DNA from: Ananas comosus
Lineage: Eukaryota; Streptophyta; Magnoliopsida; Poales; Bromeliaceae
Assembly (NCBI RefSeq): GCF_001540865.1
Contig: NC_033636.1
Location: 1,540,374 to 1,604,373 of the forward strand
Direction: 5' to 3'
Length of the DNA stretch: 64,000 nt
Both the position numbers and the translations under genes were made by a program. The stretch's first letter is position 1; each line of letters opens with the position of its first letter. The notes under the pieces were generated by a model, which saw only the letters and a list, made by a program, of their open reading frames with translations, had not been told where the DNA came from and searched no databases. Below, one piece after another: positions 1-8,935 of the stretch.

Positions 1-363
1 CCTCCTCGGGGTGTGCCGCATCATCCGCCCCGGCAGACTGGGAGCGTGTAATCGGCATTGTCACTACAAAACATAAAAACGCAAGTTAGTAACCCACGCT
101 ATCACATCCCCGCTCAAATAGACAAAACCCCAAATCATGCGAAAGTAAGGAAGTGTCCTTCACTACTAACTCCCGATGTTACGTTGTCGGCCGCCAACGT
201 AACCCTCCGCGAAGTTAGAAGCCATACACTCCGATCAAACTCTAACTTTTTAGAGTTGTTATAAACCCAATCATAATACTTTCGCTCACAAGTCAAATAG
301 ACCTCGTCTCTCACGAGCCTAATTCCTATAATTCAACCGGCCTAAGGTTCGCTAGGTCCCCCC
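1..363. other. Window edge, no gene recognised
   Basis: Mixed-composition sequence without a convincing coding frame. The 68-codon frame at 58-264 has no recognisable motif and is read as chance. It may be the tail of a transposon that continues outside the window, but nothing here proves that. Confidence 0.5.
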
Positions 364-934
364 GATTTTTCACTCCCCCCCCCCTGTCATTTAAAAACCT
401 ACACTTTGCCCCCTTATAAAATAAAAAATGTGCATTTGATCCTCTACCGTAAGGGTTCCATTATAAAATAATTTTTTATGCCAAAAATACCCTTCCGCCC
501 TCTTCCCTGTTGCTTCGCCTCCCTCCGGCTCGCCGCCTCGCCGCCGCTTCGCCGCCTTGCCCTCCTTCACTGCCTCGCCCTTGCCCACATCCCCTTTGCC
601 CTTCTCCGCCGCCTCGCCTTCGCCCTCGTTGCCCTTGCCTACCTCTCCATCAACGCCTACCTCGATTTCCTCCCTATTATCGCTGAAATCAAGGGGCGGC
701 GAGGGTGCAGAGGAGAAGGGGAGTAGGTGGAGAAGAAAATGGAGAGAAATCGCAGCCGATCGAATTGTGAATCTCGGCCGAACGAGGCGGCGGTTGAGGA
801 AGATGATGGAGGAGACGAAAATGGTGAGGAGCAAAATGATCATTTTACACACCGTATCCCTCTGTGAACATTTTTCATTTTATAAGGAGGCAAAGTGTAG
901 ATTTTTAAATGATAGGAGAGGAAAGTAAAAAATC
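364..934. mobile_element. MULE-like MITE with ~68-bp terminal inverted repeats
   Basis: The left end (364-432) and the reverse complement of the right end (868-934) match over about 68 bp with a few mismatches, including the shared block ACACTTTGCC followed by CCTTATAAAAT. Long inverted ends around a non-coding centre are typical of Mutator-like MITEs. The interior 490-730 is unusually rich in GCC/CTC runs and gives low-complexity frames on both strands, none of them a recognisable protein. No clean 9-bp target duplication was found, so the superfamily is inferred from structure only. Confidence 0.7.
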
Positions 935-959
935 AGATTTTGACAGGAGAGTTTTATGT

Positions 960-1150
960 AATTTAGCCAAACCTAAATAATCCTAAAACCCCAATATCCT
1001 AAAACCTTAGAAGCCCTCAACCCTAAAACCCCTAAAATTCTAAATCCCTAATATCCTAAAACCAAAAAAAAACAACCCTAAACCTTAAAACCCCTAATAT
1101 CCCAAAACCTTTTTAAATCCTAAATCCTATAATTCTAAACTCTAAACCCG
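960..1150. repeat. Degenerate telomere-like CCTAAAA tract
   Basis: Many imperfect copies of CCTAAAA, CCCTAAA and related heptamers run in the same direction. They resemble the plant telomere motif CCCTAAA, but they are irregular and interrupted. Best read as a decayed simple repeat or an interstitial telomere-like tract. Confidence 0.55.
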
Positions 1151-1826
1151 AAAATACTTCATTGGCGAAACGGGCAAACGACCAAATTTTAAACGGAGTT
1201 AATTAATGAGAGTAATTCGATAGTCTCATGAAATTAAAAGAGTATTTTTTATATTGATAATTTTTTAGAAATATCTATCCAATTAGGGATAACGGAAGAG
1301 TACTCAGAAAATTAGCCCAAAATCTCTTTCTTTAAAATATCAGATTATATAAAAATAAAAAATGGCAATGATATGGGTACGGTAACTTTCATTGGAAGTG
1401 GAGATGGTTATACCTACTATCTATGGTTAAACCTATTATCTTATGTAATTAGTGGTAGACGGATAGCAGAGTACTCTGCAAAGTTAACTCAATATTTTTT
1501 TTTCCTTCAATATACCTAATTATATAAAATTACTATTCAAAAAAAAAAAAAAAAGGGCAATGATTAGGTTACGATTGTTTTTATTGAAAGTGGAGATAAA
1601 TAAACTTGTTTTTTTTGCAGTAAAGGATGATGAAGCGAGTTAAAAATTATTTTCAACCTAAAAATAAGCTAGAGGTGCGTCAATAGACCCTTGAGCCGCA
1701 AATAAAAAATTTTAAAACTTCGAACGACTCCATGTAAATAGGCGAGAGCTCTGAGTGTGGGATGCAGTACATAAACCATCTAACATTTCTACTCTATACC
1801 AATTACGTGAACCCAAACTTCAGACC
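1151..1826. other. Region upstream of gene copy A, with imperfect direct repeat
   Basis: AT-rich sequence. A block at about 1296-1420 (GAGTACTC, then an AT tract, then GGCAATGAT, then GAAAGTGGAGAT-like sequence) recurs in the same order at about 1468-1600, so the stretch looks like an old tandem duplication of about 170 bp. The sequence shows no similarity to the region upstream of gene copy B; the two copies part company at the start codon. No TATA box or other promoter element can be defended. Confidence 0.45.
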
Positions 1827-2631
1827 ATGCCATCATCTATAACCTCCCAACCACATCCTATCCTCCTCCTCCTCCCCGTCCTCTCTTTCCTTTCCCTACT
1901 TACCATTACCTTCTCCTCCACCGATGATCCCTCAATCACTTGCTCTTCGTCCTCTACCTGCGGCGGCGTCGACATCTCCTATCCGTTCTGGCGTTCCGTC
2001 GGTCCTCAGTCTTCCTCCGCCTACTGCGGCTACCCTCGATTCGGGATCACCTGCGAATTAGAAGACAAGCACCCTATCCTCCAGATCGGTTCCGGCCGCT
2101 ACTACAAGGTCACCGGTATCAATTACTCCCGCCGCACCATCAACCTCACCGACATGGACGTCGTCCTCGCCAGCCCCCCCGACGACCAGAGCAGCTGCCC
2201 GAGAGTCCGCCACAACCTCACGTTTACCAGCGACATCGCCTCCTCTTCGCTGAATTACACCGGCGCGGACGCCAAGCTCACCTTCTTCTTCAACTGCTCT
2301 GTCGACGACCCCAGCCTGCCGCCCGGTTTTCTGCAGCAGTACGTGATTCCCTGCCTCGACTACGGGGACAAGAGCTCCTTCGTCTTCCCCAGTAACGGAG
2401 TTCCACATGAAATTCGCGGCGTCACGTGCGAGGACGTAGTGGTGGCGCCGGTGCTTTTTGATTTCCTGGCGACGCATGATTTCAGCGATGCGCTGGATCA
2501 CGGGTTCCAGCTGGGCTGGATTGCGGGCGCTCCCGAAGGGTGCGAGGAATGCGAGCGCTCCGGCAGGCGCTGCTGCTTCAACCAGACGCGCAGCTTCTGC
2601 TCCGACGCGATGCCAGCCGGCTATTGCCCTG
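1827..2631 (+). CDS. Copy A exon 1: signal peptide and GUB_WAK_bind ectodomain
   Basis: Exon of 805 nt, the same length as in copy B and ending in phase 1. I chose ATG 1827 because an N-terminal leucine-rich signal peptide ([13 protein letters not shown]) follows at once; an upstream in-frame ATG at 1755 would put 24 unrelated residues before it. The ectodomain carries the CGGVDISYPFW block, CGYPRFGITC, IGSGRYYKV and NLTDMDV motifs of GUB_WAK_bind, several N-glycosylation sequons, and a WAK_assoc-like region ([10 protein letters not shown]). Compared with copy B the Cys-rich end is altered: the CFCPDG-type motif of copy B is replaced by SFCSDAMPAGYC, and a glycine after the preceding cysteine becomes a second cysteine. 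Confidence 0.75.
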
Positions 2632-3316
2632 GTATGCCTTCATGCCTGCCTGCTCTTTCTTTCTCTCTGTTGTCTCCTTTCGATTCCTTTTAACACCTAA
2701 ACAAGTAAAAAAGTTGAACAAGAAATTAAATATAAAAATTGTAGGGATGATCAATCTATAGCATGAGACCACTTTATTATACGTCCGCGAATTCAAGGTT
2801 CACGCAAAAGAGTTTCGCGCTGACAAAATAAAACACCAGCTAGCTTAACAAGATTTTTAGTACGATTGCACAGCTTTGCAAAATTGACAGGGCATTAATT
2901 GTTGAAAGAAAGAAATGCTTTCGATTATTAATGTCTGTACGAGGTCTTCTGATAAATTCATAAATCATCAGTAAACACCATTTACAACATCACAAATTTA
3001 TTTGATCGAATGCATTACCTCGGATTTCAGGGTGAACTGAAACTTATAAACTGATCTAAATTAATTATCGGTTGGAGAAAACTAAATTAAAACGCAACTA
3101 CACGGCACAGTACTGTGAAAAATCCAAAGCAAACCAAAACAAAAGCTTAATTAGGTTTCTTTCCAATTTTTTGTTTTTTTTTTCTTTTTCTATTTGAACA
3201 GTTGGATCCTTAGAGACTGTCTAAATAATATATTGTTCTAAAAATCATTTCGTTCTCTTTTTCTTTATTACTGCTATCGTAATTAACCATGCAAATTATT
3301 GCCATACATGGTGCAG

Positions 3317-3349
3317 GTTATGAGAGTTCAAAGAAGAGTTGGAAAAGAG
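3317..3349 (+). CDS. Copy A exon 2 (33 nt)
   Basis: Mini-exon bounded by an AG acceptor (CATGGTGCAG) and a GTAATAG donor, both conserved in copy B. With the split glycine codon it encodes GYESSKKSWKRG, a short basic linker between the ectodomain and the membrane helix. It is supported by exact correspondence to the copy B exon and matching phase, not by transcript data. Confidence 0.65.
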
Positions 3350-4368
3350 GTAATAGTGCTCGAAACTACCATCCTTTTAATTATTTTTTCTAATTAATTA
3401 AAAGTGTTGTTTGATTCTGAAACATTTTTCTCTGCGGCGCATAGAAAAGTCTTTATATTTTTTTAAAAAAATTAATTGCAAGATTCTCACTCTCAATGAT
3501 AGAAAATGCAATTTTCTTCTTCTCAACATTTACTTTGTTTTATGTCCAAATCAAGCTAATACATAGATTGTAGCCTAAATAGAGAAATGTTGTTTACTTT
3601 CCAAACTGCCAAAATAATTTCAGTACGAGTTTTATAGTTAATGAATCGCAGAGATTGATCACCACGCGATTAATTTAGAGACAACATGCTTTTATATGAG
3701 TCACCATATATAAATTCGTTCAATCTCCTCTATAGTTGCATGTCATAAATTAAATTTATATATTAATTCAATCTCCTCTATAGTTTAGTGCCGGCCGGTA
3801 GCGGCCGTTTGATTTCACGTAAAACTATGAAAAAAAAAAAATTCGGTGGTATTGGTGCAAGAGAAATAGTGCCAGCCGGCCGTAAGCGGCTTAGAAAACG
3901 TGCTTAACTGGTACGGACGAATTATAATATGGTGTGTTAAGAGCCGCTGAAAATGAGGAGCCCCTGGGCAGGAACGGATGAGAAAGTGGGCGAGGAACGT
4001 GGGAGTAATTCCCACGACCAATAAAGAAGCGACTGTAGCATTTCCTATGACACAAGTCGCACGGTAACTGCAGGCTGACAGTAATACTATAAATTACACA
4101 ACGATACCTGAAATAAGAATCTTTCTCCCTTACAAACAAGAAGACTATTCTTATTTCAGCATTTCTCTGTTTTCTAGGAGTAGAACTGCTTTTGTAATCT
4201 TTCCTTTTCTACAGTTTAAGAACTTTTCTAGAAATAGATAGTGATTAGGAGTACTATATAAATCTCCGCAAGCTTCTAGTTCCGTCATAACCTGCTCGGT
4301 TCTTTCAGCTGAGTCTGCCTTAGACCTCAGTTCGACATATCGTATTGAGGAAGAACCCGATTAAGTCG

Positions 4369-4840
4369 CACTACAACAGAATTAGGTTATAGGAACACAT
4401 GTTTGGGACACTTTTGAGTAAGTGTCCCATTTATGCTAAAACTTAAAAACACATCTACTAATGCCTAAATATAAAGCCCAAATCAACAAATAAAAGTTAC
4501 TTACTAATCACTTACACCCGTCATTTGCCATTACAACGGAAGAAAAAAAAGAAAAATAATTCATCTTTATTTATTTCATCAGTCTAACTGTAATTCTTAG
4601 ACGAAGAGACGTTACTGTCGTCCTCTTCGCCACGAGACGGTGAGTTTCGGGACGGTTGCTTAAATGTAATAGTGTTGGTAAATTCTGCAGCATTTTTGTA
4701 GTTATAGGAGACTCTTTAATGTCAAACTAGTCTACTAGGACCAATATAGCAACACTTTTTAAGTTCGGTTTTTATAGATAGCACTTTTTGATGTATCGCT
4801 ATTTGAAAGTGTCCAGTATAGACGTTTTTGTTGTATAGTG
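4369..4840. mobile_element. CACTA-type MITE in intron 2 of copy A
   Basis: A 472-bp insertion starts with CACTACAACA and ends with TTGTATAGTG, the classic CACTA terminal signature. It is flanked by the 3-bp target duplication TCG (4366-4368 and 4841-4843). The corresponding point in copy B (about 49758-49762) has a single TCG and no insertion. The interior has no coding frame. Subterminal runs resembling 'agcacttttt' and 'gaaagtgtc' fit non-autonomous CACTA elements. Confidence 0.85.
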
Positions 4841-7113
4841 TCGATCCTCTCAATCGGAATTGCATTGATCGTGTGGGCCATCGAGAGTTATCCGAAAACG
4901 ATCTGCACTAGAAAACTCATTGATTGTTGTCACTACTTGACCTGGTCCAACTTTGATTAATTTTGAGGTTCGTATCCCAATAGGTGGAAAAAAAAATTTG
5001 GAGGAAACAATTTTACGCTCTTTCGGTGTTTGTTTTTCCTTAAAGCTAGTTTTTCCATCTGAGCTTTTGCTTGATAAGAGAATATAATAAAAATCTTATA
5101 TGATTTTTGCATAATTTATATTATTATTATTTATATTATAATAACTTTATCTGATTTAAATACTTTACAACTGTTAGACTGCAAAAATATATATACTATT
5201 AAAAATGATTTTGAATCTTTCGATCGCTAGGTAATGATATAAAAGATTACAAATTTATTTTCTAGTACTTATATATTAGATCCAACTTAACGAAGTGATC
5301 TCGATTCGAAGTCGCATATAACAAAACGGATTAGGAGCACGGAGGCGCATGGCTCCTATGCACCATAAGAGCTATACTACTTCTCTTTCTCTCTCTTCTC
5401 TCTCTTCTCTCTCTCTTCTATCTCTCTTCTCCTTCTCTTCTATATATATATATATATATAATATAGTATATATATAGGATTCGGGCGAACATGATTTTAA
5501 GTATGTGATATATTACATGTCAGGTAATATTGATATTCACTGACGTGTGTCAAAGAAAATTTTGTTTGTATTGTTTCAATGAAGTGCTTAGATAGGATCT
5601 CATCAACACACTACATAAAATCGATGTTATAGCGCCTTATTATATCCGGTTATAAGTAAAAAAGGTACTAATTATAAGGACTTTTTAAAAAAGTGTTGTA
5701 TATGGTGGGTTATTAGGTATTTGTGACAGTTTAGTGTGTCAGCTTATTAACCTAAAAGTGCTGCTAATTTACCAATATTATTTAAAGATTTACACGCTGG
5801 AATCTATCTGGTTGCTGCGGTGGCGAGGGAGGAGAGCGAGGCTATTCGTCTAGGATTTATGGATGGGCCAGGTGGCAAACTAAAGTCTGATTTTTTTTTT
5901 TCTTCCCCGACTCTTTCCAAACCCTAGTTCCCATATAAACAGTCATCTCTTCCCCCCCAAACCTTCCAAAACCTATCGCTAACATTCCAGTATTTAATAG
6001 TTGTATTTATAGTATGTATAAGACTAACATTCTACTGATATTTATTATACCTAGTCAGGATATAAGATAATTAAAGTTGGTAGTGTTCAAGAAAATTGAT
6101 TTTAATATTCTATTAAATGAAAGTGTTTAGCATGACCTAAAACTAATGTGTTAAATTCAAACTTTAATCATTTAGATTTGTTTGTAGATCTAGATGACTA
6201 TTATACAATCTAACTTTTTCAAATTTATTATTAAGAATTCACAATTGTTAAATGATCAAACATAGAAAGGTTTGTGTTTGATGCACGAAGAGTATGTATA
6301 AAATTGTGAGGGTTTCTTTATAGACCTTCTTAATATTGGGTCAATATCATAGATTCATTAGCTATGTACTGAAAGGAGTTTCATTTATTTATTAGGTGCA
6401 AGCCAATAAGTTTTTTCCTCCTCCTAAGGATGGCAGTGGACTAAGAAGTTGAACGTATTGCCAATATCGATCTGACAATTGAGTTTATTTAAATGTGGCA
6501 GTGGCTAGACTATATGTTAGGGCGACAAAATTAATTTTATGACATTGATGACAAAATTTGATAATAGAAATTATAATTTGGTTAAATATGTAGCAAATTA
6601 ATTTTTGAGGTTGCCAGCGGCTATCCCTTGTTTTATTTAAGATTTATGATTTAATTAATTAATTAAAGTGTACATTAAAGATAAGATAATTTGCCTGGGT
6701 ATTCCTGTTAGGCATGCATGCGTTAGTGTGAAAGCAATTATTAATAATGATTTATATTTGATGACAGAATTTAATCCCTATTTTATATTTTCCCTTGTCC
6801 TTTTCTTTTTACTCCAAAATTTTTGATTTTAAACTTTACTCTTCTTAGGGGTATGCAAGGGTATATGAAATGAGTATGTGGCATTCTGTGATTTAAGTTA
6901 AGATTTCTATCATTTTTAAATATTGTGTTGTTAGAATAAAAATTTTAGTAAATACAATTATGTTCTTTGTATGTCATTGTGTAGTAATTGGGTTGCTATG
7001 TTTATTTAATATTAATTATATTGTTCTTTAAATAGCCACACGAATAAAAAAGATGTTATACCTTATTATTTATCGAATTTTCTATGGAATTATGAACTCT
7101 TGTTACCTATGAG
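4841..7113. other. Remainder of intron 2, copy A
   Basis: Alignable by eye with copy B 49763-51750 and 53164-53573, but broken by frequent one- or two-base gains and losses. It includes a CACTA-like start (CACTACATAAAA, about 5613) that copy B shares at 50529, and a pair of about 100-bp direct repeats (around 5500-5610 and 6040-6130), also shared. The site where copy B carries a LINE is empty here, at about 6735-6765. No exon-like frame is seen. Confidence 0.6.
5373..5475. repeat. (CT)n then (TA)n microsatellite, intron 2 of copy A
   Basis: A CT-rich run with TCTCTT interruptions passes into a TA run. The equivalent tract in copy B (50329-50378) is a cleaner and shorter (CT)n(TA)n. It probably predates the duplication and has changed length since. 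Confidence 0.85.
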
Positions 7114-7515
7114 AAGTATTCATTGGAGTGGAGGGGACTTTGTTTGTGTGCCTTTGTCTCGTTGCTTGTCTCTTATATTATAGATGTTTGTGATTGATAG
7201 TTTGTTTGGAAGAGAATCAAAGATCTCGCAAGTGACTGAATCTTGTACGAAATACGGATCCTCTTAAACACAATGGTACGATTGCAGAAGTAAAGAATGA
7301 CGAAGTCTTTGTGACAAGTTGGGACAAGTGGTTTGGTATTGTTTTTAAAGGAGTCTGTCTAATGCCATCTTGTTTGCTGTGAGTATCCAGTTTAAGGAAA
7401 TTGAGGAGGAATTTATAATGAAGTTTGCATTATTAGCAGAACATCTCATGTCAATATTGTTAGACTCTTAGGGTTTTGTTTAGATGGATCAAAGCGAGCT
7501 CTTATTTATGACTTT

Positions 7516-8148
7516 ATGCCGAACGGATCGCTAGAGAGATTTATTTTTAACGACAGGTCTCAAATAGAATCTGCACTTGGCTGGAATAAGTTATTCGAGA
7601 TTGTAGTTGGTGTTGCTCGCGGGCTAGAGTATTTGCATCGTGGATGCAACACCCGGATAGTTCATTTTGATATCAAACCTCATAATATTTTATTGGATCG
7701 GGATTTTTGTCCTAAGATTTCTGATTTTGGATTGGCAAAATTATGCACTTCAAAAGAGAGCATTATCTCGCTGATAGGTGCGAGAGGGACAATTGGGTAT
7801 ATCGCACCAGAAGTCTTTTCTAGAAACTTTGGAGTTGTCTCAAGTAAATCTAATGTTTATAGCTATGGTATGATGGTACTTGAAATGGTCGGAGGAAGAA
7901 AAAATCTTAATGTTACCACAACAAGTAGCAGCGCAACTTATTTTCCTCACTACCTTTATAAAAATATTAATCAGTACTGTGTAGAAGCTTGTGGTGACAA
8001 TGGTGAGGCTACAGAGATAGTTAGAAAGATGATTCTAGTTGCATTATGGTGTATTCAAACCATGCCAGATGATCGTCCTTCAATGAGTAGAGTGGTAAAT
8101 ATGTTGGAAGGTGACATCAGTGATCTACAACTACCACCTAAGCCATAA
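7516..8148 (+). pseudogene. Copy A kinase-lobe fragment
   Basis: Open frame of 210 codons corresponding to the last third of copy B. It keeps the catalytic loop HFDIKPHN (a non-RD kinase, Phe before the Asp), the DFG motif, the TIGYIAPE activation-segment end and the conserved C-lobe arginine region DDRPSM. One residue differs from copy B over this stretch: the invariant Asp of subdomain IX (SDVYSYG) is Asn here (SNVYSYG). No glycine loop or ATP-binding lysine is in frame, so on its own this could not be an active kinase. It is followed by a 3' flank near-identical to copy B up to about 8425. Confidence 0.8.
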
Positions 8149-8935
8149 TTGATGTTTTTTTCTTTTTGCTTAAAAGAATAAATGTTTGTTACTAAACATT
8201 CCGCTATCTTGAAGAGAAGCATTTTATATCTGTAGTCTTGCTAAATGTAAGATATCTAAAAGACTAAAGATTGAAATTTATTGTTAATCTACAAAGTTTT
8301 CCAGGTAAATGGTAAAATGTTTTAAAGATTTCAATCTTACGATTCAAAATAAGGGATTTAGTTCTTTATTTATATGTTAGCTCAAAAATTTTTTGCTTTT
8401 TAATTACATTTGTTTAGTGAGGCATGAAAAGTTTGTACCAATCAATACAGAGCTTACTAATAATTAGGTACCAGTTCTGGTGGTATTGTAGATAGCTAAT
8501 TTGAATGACAAGGTCATGCTCAGGACTGAGCACAGAATTAAGGTGTTTAATGGTGTTTTGGAGTTCAAATGGGCATGTTTGAGCTCTATGCTTTCATCGG
8601 ACTTGTCAGCGTTTTTCGAAGAGGCGGAGCCATATATATACATATGCTTTTAGGGGCTTTTTATTGCATTTTCTTTTTTCGGATCGAAATTTCATTGAAC
8701 ATTTTTATGTCTAACAATTCCTATATATACTCTTCTGGATGATAAACTTTAAATAGAAGTATATAAACTTTTTCCTCAACCACGCCTCTATGAACCAGGT
8801 AAAAAAATAAGTACATGAACCCCAAGTTTCACTTAATAGTTTTGATCAGAACGACAAAACACCGAATTTGGTTTTTTTTTGTGTTGAATATCTTTCGGAA
8901 ATAAAGGAGGATCAATTTTCCATTAAAACTCAAGT
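8149..8935. other. 3' flank of copy A and unique intergenic DNA
   Basis: 8149-8425 matches the 3' flank of copy B (54632-54903) almost base for base; similarity then stops abruptly, marking the end of the duplicated segment. 8426-8935 is AT-rich with no coding frame or repeat that I recognise. The last five bases, CAAGT, are the target duplication of the next element. Confidence 0.6.

Larger units (their letters stand above)
1827..8148 (+). pseudogene. LRK10L-like receptor kinase, copy A (disrupted)
   Basis: Same three-exon plan as copy B: exon 1 at 1827-2631 (donor GT at 2632), exon 2 at 3317-3349 (33 nt) and exon 3 at 7114-8148. Splice phases agree with copy B. Exon 1 encodes a signal peptide and GUB_WAK_bind ectodomain. 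Exon 3 starts with the membrane helix, but as written the frame stops at 7191-7193 just after it. The 7194-7515 stretch, which holds the glycine loop and VAVK lysine in copy B, is full of one-base gains and losses. The frame recovers only from 7516. As written, translation gives a 305-residue ectodomain plus membrane segment with no kinase. The damage could be real decay or unpolished sequence (see findings). The family acts at the plasma membrane as a cell-wall or pathogen-responsive receptor kinase; this is family knowledge, not shown here. Confidence 0.8.

Noticed and set aside
391..852. 153-codon minus-strand frame
   Set aside because: Lies inside the MITE; the Glu/Gly/Lys-rich product comes from the GC-biased core read antisense. 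No domain.
960..1150. True telomere or chromosome end
   Set aside because: Units are irregular and interrupted, and unrelated DNA continues on both sides.
5613..5760. A complete second CACTA element in intron 2
   Set aside because: Both gene copies share a CACTA-like start here, but no matching end or 3-bp duplication could be found.
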